Below are positions 35,041-45,670 of a stretch of 64,000 bases of DNA, one piece after another. Where the stretch lies: positions 60,153,408-60,217,407 of the forward strand of contig OY829329.1 of the NCBI GenBank assembly GCA_963691655.1, read 5' to 3'. Origin of the DNA: Toxonevra muliebris. Taxonomy: Eukaryota > Arthropoda > Insecta > Diptera > Pallopteridae. Made by a program: the position numbers and the translations under genes. Each line of letters starts with the position of its first letter. Positions within the stretch are counted from its first letter, which is position 1. The notes below the pieces were generated by a model. That model was not told the DNA's origin. It ran no database searches and worked only from the letters and a program-made list of their open reading frames with translations.

Positions 35041-36646
35041 CATCTCTTAACTGGGAATAGCGAACCTCTAACTTCTCACTGCACCGTTCGGCATAAAACT
35101 GCAGTTTTCTTCGATTTGGGTATAATTATAACTTATGCAACATGAATGGACGCAAAGAGATCGGCCCTCTATTGGGTGTGGTGTCAAAAAAATAGGAAAA
35201 AATAAGATTAAAAATATTCAAAATGTTTCAAACATTCAATGAATATATTAAAAAAATACAAGAGGAGAGATGGAGTAGGAATTTAAGAACTGAAGCTCGT
35301 TCTCAAGCGTTTGTGTGTGTTATGACACAGCAGCCCATGGAGGTCCTAGATATAGCTCTCCTCATTCCCACGTTGCGAGAGCTATTCTTGTATATGGCTT
35401 CACCTAATCTCTCAATGGATTGTTACGTCATAACAGTAATTGCAGATAACACTGTACCCACTATACTGTAGTTTATCGTTCACATGCTATTGCATACTTT
35501 TAGGCGCACTGTAATATAAAATACTCCTAGATTTTAACCAATAAATAAATGAAATTCTGATATTTTTTTTTAGCATTTTTTGTATGCAAAAAACCAGCTT
35601 AATTCAAGTTTTATAAACAATAAGTTATTTAAATAAATAACACAAGAAATACACCGAACTGAATAAGTCAACATGGTAATAAAAAGTTAGTGCTACTCAC
35701 TACAATAATCCTAATCTTTGTTAATATCCTGTCATGCTCAATGAAAAACATATCAAAATTTATGACTAAACTCAAAAGGGGGGGCGAGGACCCTGTACAA
35801 TTTATAAACTCATACGCATATTTATACATACATATGTCTATAGAAAGTTAGAAACATTTAGAATGTTATCTCTGTGAAATGTTTACGAATTAATCATAAA
35901 TAATCATTTTCAAAGCTGTATGGCTAGCAAAAAAAAAAAACGGAAAGGAAATATATAAGTATAAAGACGTATAAAAAAATATGCCAACCATAAAATATTT
36001 CTATATAAAACATAACAACAAGGATTACAAGGACATCCCACACATACGCAACACAAATACCCACAATAGTACACGCATAAGAAAAATAAAATTGAAAAGG
36101 CTAAAATTGCTAAAAGGAAGGAGCAGCAGAAAAATGCTGCTATTGCTGTTGCTGATGAAAAAAAAAAAAAAAAAAACAAAACCAACAAAAATTGTGTCCT
36201 AATCAAAATGGCATAATCATTTGCTGAAACGAATTTTGTGATACAATTCGAATATCATTGACATAATCATCATCATCAACAGCAAATGCTGGAAAGAGAG
36301 GGTGTCAAAGAAATGAAGAGAGCGAGATAGAGTGTGAAGAATAGCAACAACTACACAACAACCGAACAGACCAACAAAAATAAAAGGAAACTGTTGCCAA
36401 CAATAGTAGCAACCAACCACAAGAACATGTGTTGCCGTCGCTTCAATTGGCAAAATCAAAACACGATCTGAATAAATATGCAATATATATAAATACACAC
36501 ACATATACATTCACATACATTTATAAATAAATTTATATATTTTTATATATGTATGTTGTGCAAAATAAGTGTGAATATGTTGTGCTTAAAGGAGCATAAC
36601 TAAAACCACGTACAGACAGACTGATAGACGCTTATATAGACAAACG

Positions 36647-36683
<37 letters not shown>

Positions 36684-37939
36684 CCATTCACACATGATAC
36701 ATACTATATAAATGAAGCTCCTACGACTACAACTACTTGACAACAGCAGATAAAGTTGAGAATTTCCTTGGAAATTTTATGTAGTTGCTGCTCGTTCTGT
36801 GTAGAAAGAAAAAAGGAAATACAGAAAATTCAATATTGATAAAATCAATTTATACAATCGTCAGTAATAACAACAACATCAACAACAACAGCAGCCACAA
36901 AAAAAAAAAAAAGGAAGTAGTCACACACATATACACACATACATCAACATACCCATAGAAAGAGAATTATTTTATACAATTGGCTATAAGTTAAGGTCAC
37001 GTTGTAACATCATGTTGCTGTTGCTGCTATTTCTGCTGCTTGCTTGTGTGTGGTATTCGTTTGAGCGGCAGTGTACCGCTGCTGCATGATTTTCATTTTA
37101 TTTTTTATATTTTCAATATTTTTTTTTCAATCTGTTACGCATGTATTTTATTGAAAAATATGATTTTAACCTTTTTTTATTTTTTACTGCTGCTGCTATT
37201 TTAGTTTTTGCCCCTTTTCATTTGATGTATATTGAATGAAACAACAAAATGCCTATGATTACATTTAAACTGACACGCTTATATTATACGATATATATCT
37301 ATATATGCATATATTTTGAATTATAAAGCACTATCCTGAAAATACCCGGCATTGTCCTAGTTACTGTTGCTGACGTAACGTTATCCTGCTCAAATTTCCA
37401 TTGTTTCCGTTAGCAAAGTTGTCCAGAATTAAAGTTTCAAGACAACTTTACTTACGATTTATTCAGGTATTAGAAGGACATATAAGTAAATTTTAGGTAC
37501 TAAATCGATGTAAATTTTTTTTGCCTCATACAAAGAAACATTATCTGGATTTCTTTGCCCCTTTCTTTGCCTTTAGTTTTATTATGTCGATATGAGTATT
37601 GATTGATTATTGTTCTGCATCAAAAATTGAGTTGATCTGGCAATCATCAGATTTTGTGAATAACGTAATCGGTTTTAGTTAAGTTATCATATCAGTAACA
37701 ACATTAAGACCCACATTTGACCAAGTTTTTATACGTATTGGGCATAACAAAACACGTTTTCAATAATAACGATCTATGGGAGAAGCCATGCCCAGTCAAC
37801 TAATCATGGCTACCTTCCTCGCAGTGATTAGGTTTAGCAACCTGTATTAGCGCTCTCACGTGACCAAAACTCTTGGTATCCACCGAAGACCAACAAATAT
37901 GTTTATACAATTTGATTAAGAAATTCTGGAAACGCATAA
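35041..37939. other. Non-coding DNA with (CA)n and A-rich runs
   Basis: A (CA)n run spans 36647-36684 with one interruption. A runs occur at 35929-35940, 36158-36175 and 36899-36912. CAA/CAG-type triplet runs lie near 36870-36900. The GC-richer stretches 35290-35400 and 37775-37865 have no recognised product. Confidence 0.45.
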
Positions 37940-38055
37940 TATTTGTCACATTTGAATGTTTAGCATATTTTGCGTATTTGAAATATTTTGAATATATATT
38001 GAATATTAATGTATTGAATATTTTGCATATCTTGCATATTTTTCATATTTTTTTT
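37940..38055. repeat. Degenerate TATTTTGCATATT repeat
   Basis: Diverged units such as GCATATTTTGCGTATTTG and GAATATTTTGCATATC. It is the reverse complement type of 34960-35040. Confidence 0.45.
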
Positions 38056-38805
38056 TATTTCATTTTTGTTTTATTTTTATTTTGAAATTGCGCTATAGTA
38101 AAAATTATACTTTAAGATTGAACCAGAAACTAAAGAATTTCTTAATTTTTCTAACTTTTATATTTGTTTGAGCTCAACTCTTTTTATTTTAACAGAAACT
38201 AACCTAAACCTAAAAACACTTTTCTCATAAACTCTTGTAAAATATTATTAAACTATTGACTATTTTAGTAGGTGTAAACTAAATCATCAATTTTATATCT
38301 GCTTGAACTCAAGTTCACATTAAATATTTATTTTAATTAAAACAATACACTAGAGATGCTAATAAAATATGTATGTAAAATACTATGCAAAAAATTATTT
38401 TTAAATTAGAGCAGATATTTTGTTATAAGTGGCAGTCATAAATTATTCATAGATATTTATTAATGACATTGTGAGTGTGTGGTGAGGTGGAAAATTAATA
38501 CCTCACATTTATTATATTTATTTAAACTTGATTATAAAGCAACATGCAATCTAAAAATACTTTATTAAATTTTCGTTTTTGTTTTTAAATTTTTACCGGC
38601 AATTTTCATATAAATACTCAAATATAACAAGCCATGAAAATTAGCATTTATTTAATTGTTAAATATTGATACAGCTGCCGCAAAGAACTCCAAAATTGGT
38701 ATGAAGTAATTTTTATTTTGTTAGCTTTTCTGATCTGTATACAATTTTGAAGAAACAAGTTCTAATTCTCAATTGTGTTGAAAATTTTTTTTTATACTTT
38801 TAAGC
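38056..38805. other. AT-rich DNA upstream of the tRNA cluster
   Basis: Nothing recognised. All three tRNA genes are immediately preceded by TTAAGC. Confidence 0.5.
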
Positions 38806-38878
38806 GGCCCTTTAGCGCAGTGGATAGCGCGTCGGACTTCTAATCCGAAGGTCACGGGTTCGACCCCCGTAAGGGCTT
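38806..38878 (+). tRNA. tRNA-Arg (anticodon TCT), copy 1
   Basis: The 73-base cloverleaf folds fully. The acceptor pairs GGCCCTT with AAGGGCT (first pair G-U), and the D stem pairs GCGC with GCGC. The anticodon stem pairs TCGGA with TCCGA around the loop CTTCTAA, giving anticodon TCT, which reads AGA. The T stem pairs ACGGG with CCCGT around TTCGACC. The internal A box is TAGCGCAGTGG and the B box GGTTCGACCCC. No intron. A 15-base T run at 38890-38904 would stop RNA polymerase III. Confidence 0.97.
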
Positions 38879-38889
38879 TGAAGCTATAA

Positions 38890-38904
38890 TTTTTTTTTTT
38901 TTTT
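38890..38904 (+). terminator. Pol III T-run terminator of tRNA-Arg copy 1
   Basis: 15 T residues starting 12 bases after the tRNA 3' end. The intervening AAGCTATA is shared with copy 2. Confidence 0.85.
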
Positions 38905-39086
38905 GAAGATAACTTAATAGTTTAAACTTTTTGATATTTGTTTGAAAACTATATGGGTTTCCATAAATTTAATTTGGAAGAAAAAGTTAAATATTTTAAT
39001 GGTTAGAATTAAGACCCTAAAAATTGCTAGCGATATCCATGTCTAGGTTTTTAACTTATTTGTGGACAGCCCTAATTATTTTAAGC

Positions 39087-39159
39087 GGCCCTTTAGCGCA
39101 GTGGATAGCGCGTCGGACTTCTAATCCGAAGGTCACGAGTTCGACCCCCGTAAGGGCTT
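39087..39159 (+). tRNA. tRNA-Arg (anticodon TCT), copy 2, with a T-stem mismatch
   Basis: Identical to copy 1 except for one G-to-A change in the T stem (ACGAG instead of ACGGG). It leaves an A-C mismatch at pair 52-62 and also alters the first B-box base. The rest of the cloverleaf is intact, and a 6-base T run at 39171-39176 follows. It may be less well transcribed or processed, or be the first step towards a pseudogene. Confidence 0.93.
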
Positions 39160-39170
39160 GTCAAGCTATA

Positions 39171-39176
39171 TTTTTT
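39171..39176 (+). terminator. Pol III T-run terminator of tRNA-Arg copy 2
   Basis: Six T residues 12 bases after the tRNA end, preceded by AAGCTATA as in copy 1. Confidence 0.75.
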
Positions 39177-39445
39177 ATAAATATGAATCAATTTTGCTTT
39201 TTGCTTTCGATAAATATTTGATAAAAAAAATATTTGGATAACTTTTTTTATAAAAATACAGGCAAATCGCACTTAACAATAAGTGGTAGTGGTTTCATCC
39301 CAACAGACACACTCAAATCGGTTATGATACAAAGTTATATATATTAGTTGAAGTCTGAAAAATTGCTGTTAAGTCCAGTTGAATTCGTTAGTAAGCTATA
39401 ATGAAGTTACACTAGAAACTTGTAGATTATGTCATTATGTTAAGC

Positions 39446-39518
39446 GGCCCTTTAGCGCAGTGGATAGCGCGTCGGACTTCTAATCCGAAGGTCACGGGTT
39501 CGACCCCCGTAAGGGCTT
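39446..39518 (+). tRNA. tRNA-Arg (anticodon TCT), copy 3
   Basis: The 73-base sequence is identical to copy 1, with the same TTAAGC leader. It is 359 bases downstream of copy 2, whereas copies 1 and 2 are 281 apart. The flanks have diverged while the genes have not, which is expected for genes under selection or gene conversion. Confidence 0.97.
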
Positions 39519-39526
39519 ACAATCTA

Positions 39527-39533
39527 TTTTTTT
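39527..39533 (+). terminator. Pol III T-run terminator of tRNA-Arg copy 3
   Basis: Seven T residues 9 bases after the tRNA end. Confidence 0.75.
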
Positions 39534-39609
39534 AATTTTTATATATTGATATTTGGCTTTGATATTTTCATGGATTAGATATGTTTGATGTTAAAATCGA
39601 AGCTTAAGT

Positions 39610-39668
39610 TTGATCCCTTAGTGGACTGAGTAGTGGCTTCTAATCCAAAATGGTACTATTCAAACCTT
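39610..39668 (+). pseudogene. Possible decayed fourth tRNA-Arg copy
   Basis: The order GATCCCTTAG, AGTAGTG, CTTCTAATCC and TTCAAACC follows that of the intact tRNA-Arg genes, and the stretch lies about 90 bases after copy 3. It is preceded by GCTTAAG, close to the shared leader. The D region is rearranged, about six bases are missing before the anticodon loop, and the stems do not pair. Chance similarity cannot be excluded. Confidence 0.35.
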
Positions 39669-40582
39669 CAAAAAAGGTTTAAAATCATATGGGAGAATAT
39701 GAAAGTAAATATTACTTTAATTTAGAAATATTTTTTATAAATTTTAGGTTTTCTTTTATTTGTTTTTCATTAGAAATGAAAGAAAAGGAGAGAAGAGAAG
39801 AGGTGTATAATTTTTTAAATTTATTTTCATTACTAGAAATTAATGTTTATGGGCTGATCTCGTTCACTATAGAATGACGCCAGGGCATCAGGAGTTTTTG
39901 CTCCCCTGGATTAGAACCCTATTGATGAGCGGAATTTTTTCTAAATCCCTGTTTCAAGTACTCTTTCCTCTTTTTTATATCATGCATATGTTAAAGTTTA
40001 TTATTTCTTACCAAAAGGTACAATCAGGGGCTATCTTCATCCTTGATAAGTAATCCGCATCCGTTGTTTTTGGCTAGTATAATGTACAAAAAAATGTTCA
40101 TATTTCACTACTTCTCATTTTAAACCTATAGGGAGTTTTAAAAATAAAAAATTATTTTTTAAATCAAGCATGTTTTATCTCTTTATAGTTTAAGTTTGAG
40201 CAAAAAAGGGAGTACGGTTTGTTTTTTTATTTGATTTTGAAAAACAGTCCAAATTACATTTGTGTGAATTTACGAAGTGAAGGCACTAAGTTTTAAATTT
40301 TGAGCAAGTATATAAACTTTTTTTTTAATTATAATAGTTTAAATCGAAAGTTAAAATCCCATTTTATAATACAAAATTAATAACTTAAAAAGAAAGTTGT
40401 TAAAAAAAAATTGTACATTATAGTGTACAAATTCACGCAATCGAATGTACAATATAATGTACAATAAATAATTTGGTTACTATTGTGTATAAAAGACATG
40501 AAAGTTTGATGATTTTTGAATTATTTTCTGCGGGTGTTAAAAAAATTGTGATAGTGTTGAATTTTTTTTTGTTCAACAAACG
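39669..40582. other. AT-rich DNA with TGTACATTATA palindromes
   Basis: No gene. The palindromes TTGTACATTATAGTGTACAA (40411) and TGTACAATATAATGTACA (40447) lie close together. The half motif TATAATGTACAAAA is also seen near 40079 and 41194. Confidence 0.5.
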
Positions 40583-41010
40583 AAAAAATAACAAAGTTCT
40601 GAAACAGGATGCGAATAGAACTCGAGAAAAAAAATTATACGGGTCTCGGCGTTTTAAAAGCATACGTTAAATTTTTTTTTTACGTAGGCCCAAAGTTTGC
40701 TTACTTCTAATAGATTAAGTATAAAACCATAAGATAACTTGTTAGTTTTGCATCAGAGCTTATTTGTATGTTCAGAAATTTATAGTAGAATTTTCCGTCG
40801 AATATTTTCTTCCTATTTATTAACCCTTTGGTACCCACTATTATGGATCTTTTTTGCCTTTTTCGAAAAAGTTTCTTTTTTGACCCATCATGAGGGTTGA
40901 TAGAGGGTTAATATGTTCAAAAAATATGTTGCCCCTGAAATTTTACTGTAGATCACTGAACTACAAAATTCTGTTTACTTGACTTTAGTAAAAATAAACC
41001 CAAATACCAA
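40583..41010 (+). repeat. Dispersed repeat, copy A, containing a TTAA palindrome
   Basis: This segment aligns with the reverse complement of 63165-63610 over more than 400 bases. Shared blocks include AGAACTCG, TATACGGGTCTC, GTTTTGCATCA, TTAACCCT and GTTGCCC-TGAAATTTTA. The divergence (about a quarter of sites by eye) suggests an old family. No protein is recognised. Superfamily unknown. Confidence 0.8.
40820..40911. repeat. TTAA-bounded 92-bp imperfect palindrome (piggyBac-like ends)
   Basis: It begins TTAACCCTTTGGTACCCAC and its other strand begins TTAACCCTCTATCAACCCTC. The centre holds the perfect palindrome CTTTTTCGAAAAAG (40858-40871). Some piggyBac-type elements have TTAA targets and CCCT ends, so this may be a minimal derivative of one. 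The same object occurs in copy B at 63273-63365. Confidence 0.6.
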
Positions 41011-41559
41011 AAATTTTTAAAATTTTCACCTTTTATACTTAGTGAACAAGTGTGTTTTTAAAAGTATTTTCTAAACTTAAAGTTTATTTTTCATTGCAAA
41101 ATAAACCTTAATTGTTTTTTCCACAAAAAAAAAAATTTTAAAATGAACATTTTTTTCCCGAATTTTTACTCTTTTCATGCATTTTGGTCATTATAATGTA
41201 CAAAATTCCAAAAGCTTACAGCCTTTCCCAAAAACCTCTTCATCATTTTTTTGGTTTTTATTCTTAACAAAGTCCTAATCCTAATTTTTTACCCTCAAAT
41301 AAAAAAGTTAAGAAGAAAGGGTTAAGTTCATATGCTTCGATAGGTTCCCTACTACCTGGGGTTGCTCAATCTAATTTCATTAATATCATTGAAGTATTGC
41401 TTTAATATAATCGGAAACTGTAGCTGTTCTCTCTTGGTTTAGTCTTGTGTTTGTGAAACTTAGGCTATCAACCTCAACGGACATCGCCAAAGAAGTTATA
41501 TACTTAAAATTCGCCACTGATTTGTTACGAGACCGAGCCTCTGAGTGCCACAGTAATTG
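41011..41559. other. AT-rich non-coding DNA
   Basis: Nothing recognised apart from another TATAATGTACAAAA motif near 41194. Confidence 0.5.
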
Positions 41560-41990
41560 GTTAACTAATTAGCTTTCTCAGTGACTGACAAACTAATGCT
41601 TTACAGACTTGCTCAGCAATTTATATACTGGGTAAATCACGATCTGATTCACTGAATGGCGAATGAGTTGAATCACTAGCTGACACTTGGCTGATTCACT
41701 GACTGATTTATTGACTGACTCACTGACTGTTTTACTATCTGACACTTGTCTGCCTCACTGACTAAATGATTCAGTCTGACTCCCTGACCGACTAACTTAC
41801 TGTTTCATATTAACTGAAACAATTACAGATTTTTTGACTGACTCACTAATTGAATCATTGACTGACTAACTTATTCGGTCATTGGCTGACTCACTAATAG
41901 AATTATTAACTGACTCATTGACTCACTGACTGTCCAATTGATTTATTGGTTGACTCACTGACCGCATGTCTGACTGGCTGGTAAATGGTG
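41560..41990. repeat. Degenerate CTGA/CACTGACTGACT array
   Basis: Tetranucleotide-based units (GACTGACTCACTGACTG and variants) fill about 430 bases. The reverse-complement type occurs at 43915-44130. TGACTCA, the AP-1 core, recurs as a by-product of the unit. Confidence 0.8.
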
Positions 41991-43914
41991 ACTTCAAATC
42001 ATCATTTAGATACATACTAGTCACTACTTGATCTTAGTATACACTGGACCAGAAATGGGTATGGGACTGCAGATACACAGAGTACATCAAAACAAATTAT
42101 TTAAATTGTTATTCTCACATATCTTTAGGTCTAATAAAAGTCGTAGAATTTTCAACTCATTCTATTTTAAAATAATTTTGCAACTTTAAACAAAAGACAT
42201 TGACTTTAAAAACAATTTTAGTTTACAATGCTTCAAGTATTTCTTTAATTATAATTTATATGCTTGATATATGTACTACAATATCTTAAAATATTAGTAT
42301 TTGGAAAGGATATTTTCATTAAATTGTCCATAATAGAAACATTGCTTCAGCAGTCAAATATACAAACTGAAGTAGCAAATTTTGTATATCACATGACAAC
42401 AACAACAAAATTGGTAAGATTGATGAAAGTAATTAAGGCAACAACTACAGAAACAGCAACAATAATAACAACAAAGTTTCAAAGCTACAGCAAAAATATA
42501 AAGGAACAACAGCAACAACATTGCAGATGCATATATTAATTTATGCATAAGATTATGAATGAGTGTTAGTGTTAGTTAAACAAGTATGTATGTAGTATAT
42601 CTGTAGATGTAGTAGGTATGTATACATGTGTTTGTGTCTTTGTGTGTGTATGTGTTTGGAATGAACGAAATTAATTGCGAACTCATTAGATAAAACGAGA
42701 AATTTCCATTTATACGAGTAGAGCATCACAAGAGCAAGGAGCAGCAATAAAACCCAAAATCAAATTATCACACACATACATACATATAGTATATAAGGAC
42801 AATAAATTTTAGGTATTTATGTATGTGGTTAACATATGTAAAGACCAAAAACTACTGACTCGTCCAGTAAAGCAAAAAACCGAAAAACTCCCAAAAATAT
42901 GCAAACAAAAAAGCATAAAATGAGGGAGAGACAAATTGCGCAAATTAGCTTTAAGTTGACAAATTAACCTCACACATTTACGGACACACAAACTTATACA
43001 CGCGGACACTACGAATTCACAAACTCAATTTTAACGCAATTTAAAACGATTCAACAACAGCAGCAACGACAACAACATGAGTAACAATCGCAACAATAGC
43101 AGCAGCAATGCCAGCAATAGGGACAATAAAGTAAATCGACTAACGTTAAATTGCTATTGAAAATCGTAGCAGCACAAAACAAAAACTTTTACTGGCAGCA
43201 GCCATGAAAACTCAAATCAGTGCTTTAGTGAAAAAATTAAAAAAACGGAAAAAAAAAACTGTTAAGTGGTTTTTCAATTGGCCAAATTGCCAAAGGTCAT
43301 GCGAACGAGGCTCGTTTCCATACCCTCTCTCGCTCTTTAGCATCGTTGTATAAAAACCCAAAAAGCATTTAAAAAACAAAAATAAACGACACAAATATCG
43401 ACGAAATAGTGTGACAGTTTTTTTCTTGCCTACTCAATTTGGTTGTTGAGTGAATTTGCTCAATCTCTCCCCTTCCCCCCCCATACCATAGCCAGTTCAG
43501 TTCATTTATATTGTTGTTTTTGTTGTTTAATGTCTAGAACTTCTCAATACTTCAATACTTAAATATATGCCAGGGCATGGACATGGCATGAATGTTATGC
43601 TGCTGCTGTTGTTGACTGTTGCTGCTTGCAGTTTTTTACAGCTCAATGCCTAAATGTGGTTTTGAGTGTTTCCAAATTGAAAATTGTCGATCAATTGATA
43701 GTCATCGGTTTGACTTTGTTTGGTTGCTGTTGTTGATGTTGTTGCTATTGCTGTTGATAGCGTTATCGATTAGTATTATGGTATGTTGCTGATGAAAAAT
43801 ATTAAATTTTTAAATATTGTATACACAAATACATACTACATATACTTTTTAATCAAGGCAATTTACATATGCACATATATACAAGAAAACAACGATTTGA
43901 ATACATTCGTTCTA
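41991..43914. other. Non-coding DNA with CAA/CAG and CA repeats
   Basis: CAACAA/CAG triplet runs lie near 42396-42520 and 43050-43115, CA/CATA runs near 42770-42790, and GTT/GCTG runs near 43598-43625 and 43720-43755. A tiny plus-strand frame from ATG 43077 is only triplet repeat. Confidence 0.5.
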
Positions 43915-44130
43915 GTGAATTAGTCAAGTGATTAAGTCAATAATAAGCAATTATTTAGTCAGTGACTCAGTCAATCAGTAGGGTTCTTTGCAGAGTAAAT
44001 TATTTTTACTTTAGTGAACCTGTGATGCACTCAGTGAATCAGTGTGTGGGTAAGTCAATCATTGAGTCAGTCTGTGAGTTAGTTTGCGAGTCAGTAAACA
44101 ATTCATTCTATGAGTCACGAACAAATAATT
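43915..44130. repeat. Degenerate GTCAGTGAGTCAATC array
   Basis: Units like CAGTGACTCAGTCAATCAG and GAGTCAGTCTGTGAG are the reverse-complement type of 41560-41990. Confidence 0.7.
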
Positions 44131-44780
44131 TTATTTCAACTTGAACTTAAAAAAGGTAAGTACCTAACTAAAGGTTTCAAAACTGACAAAAACAATTTAA
44201 AGTGCTATACATTTTAGATTTTTGAAGTTACTAATAATTTCTTATGCCTTGATTTCATTTGCACAAAGATTTACCAGCTTATATTGATTTAGCCTTTGAC
44301 ATTTAATAGCAATTTAAATAAATTTTCTTGAATGCAATATTCAGTGTTGAATTGATTCGAGGAGCTAACTAACTAAGCTACTTGCATTATAATGTTTAAT
44401 CAAAATTACATGCTTACATAAAATTGAGAATAGCACAAAGTAAGCATTATGATTCTCATACAAATGTATAGTATTAAAATATGCACATTCACATTATGAA
44501 TTCAAATTTAAACTTAAATATATACGACTATACTACATTGTTGCTATTATAATAATTAAATATGATTAGTATTGAAATTACCACATGAAAATGCCGTAAG
44601 CTTTATGAAATTAACGGAAACAAAACTTGCTAATACATATGTATTTTCAACTTGAAAATTGTATTGTTTTTCAATTATTTGATAAAATTGATTATGGTTA
44701 TAATTTTGCAAACATTTTATTTCGATATATGTACAATTATAGTTAGTATTCATATATTTAAGATTCTACGTGGTATAAAT
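44131..44780. other. AT-rich non-coding DNA
   Basis: Nothing recognised. Confidence 0.5.
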
Positions 44781-45090
44781 GAGAGGCTGAGAGGAAAAGT
44801 GGTATAACTTCTACGTTCAGAAAAAAGTGGAATAATTTTACTTAAGAGCAAAAGCAAAACGAAATATGTTCAGAGCAAAAGTGAAACGAAATATGTTCAG
44901 AGCGAAAACGGAATAAAAAACTATGCTGTTATTGCTTTGAAAAAATTGTTATACCATTTTTGTTCTTACTTTTAAGGCGTTTCATTTTCACTTTAAAACG
45001 TATTACTTATGCCATTCTTGCACTGACACACTAAATTATTTCACTTTTGCTCTTATATAAATTTTAACCCGCTTTTCCCCTCAGCCTGTC
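44781..45090 (+). mobile_element. 310-bp MITE, copy 1
   Basis: The ends are inverted repeats (GAGAGGCTGAGAGGAAAAG against GACAGGCTGAGGGGAAAAG on the other strand). Inside the left half, a 27-base unit starting AGCAAAAG and ending ATATGTTCAG is repeated twice plus part of a third. The right half carries TTTCACTTTTGCTCT-type words in opposite sense, so the element can fold back. Copy 2 at 60498-60807 is exactly the same length and differs at about 15 sites, so both moved recently. No open frame. Confidence 0.9.
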
Positions 45091-45670
45091 AATTGGTATA
45101 TAAATTCTTGATATCCAAATTCAATTGAAAGGCAGCATTTCAATTTATTTTCACTTTCACAAAACGCACACAAAAATTTTTTTTTTTTCCAAACTTATAA
45201 TCACTCAAAAACGAAATTCGATTCTCAATGAAAATCACCTAAATTGGAAATTCAAAGGTTCAACGAAATTCACTCTCGTGTATCCGCACAACAAGAAAGG
45301 ATTTAGTAGTAGTTGGGCAACTTTTTCGGTCTTCGGCAATGATTTATGAAATAAATTGTTTCTCAGTTTCAGCTTCAGCTTCAATTAGTTTCACATTTTT
45401 TTTTTGCAAAATCATTAACAACAACTTCTCCAGTTTTTCCATTCTATTTTTGTAACCTGGATCATCTTTCTTTGTTGAAGAAATCGGTGCTGATGGTTTT
45501 TTGTAGCTTAATTTAATTTAAGCTTTATTTGTCTTAACCGCTGTTGGAACATTTTAATCAAATAATGATAGAGCTAAGTGCTCGAGGTGGGTAACAAATT
45601 TGTCCGCAGCACCTTTCTGATTTCTCGATCAATATCCTAATAATTTATCAATTGACGCAAGCTTCAATAA
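45091..45670. other. Non-coding DNA
   Basis: A plus-strand frame ending near 45349 (KFTLVYPHNKKG) is short and unsupported. Nothing else recognised. Confidence 0.4.

Noticed and set aside
35223..35471. 82-codon plus-strand frame in a GC-richer patch
   Set aside because: No recognised domain, no splice sites and mixed codon use. It may be an old repeat.
43077..43160. Short start-to-stop frame after a CAACAGCAGC leader, with a possible donor
   Set aside because: It encodes only Asn/Ser triplet repeats. Such CAA/CAG runs are common across the window.
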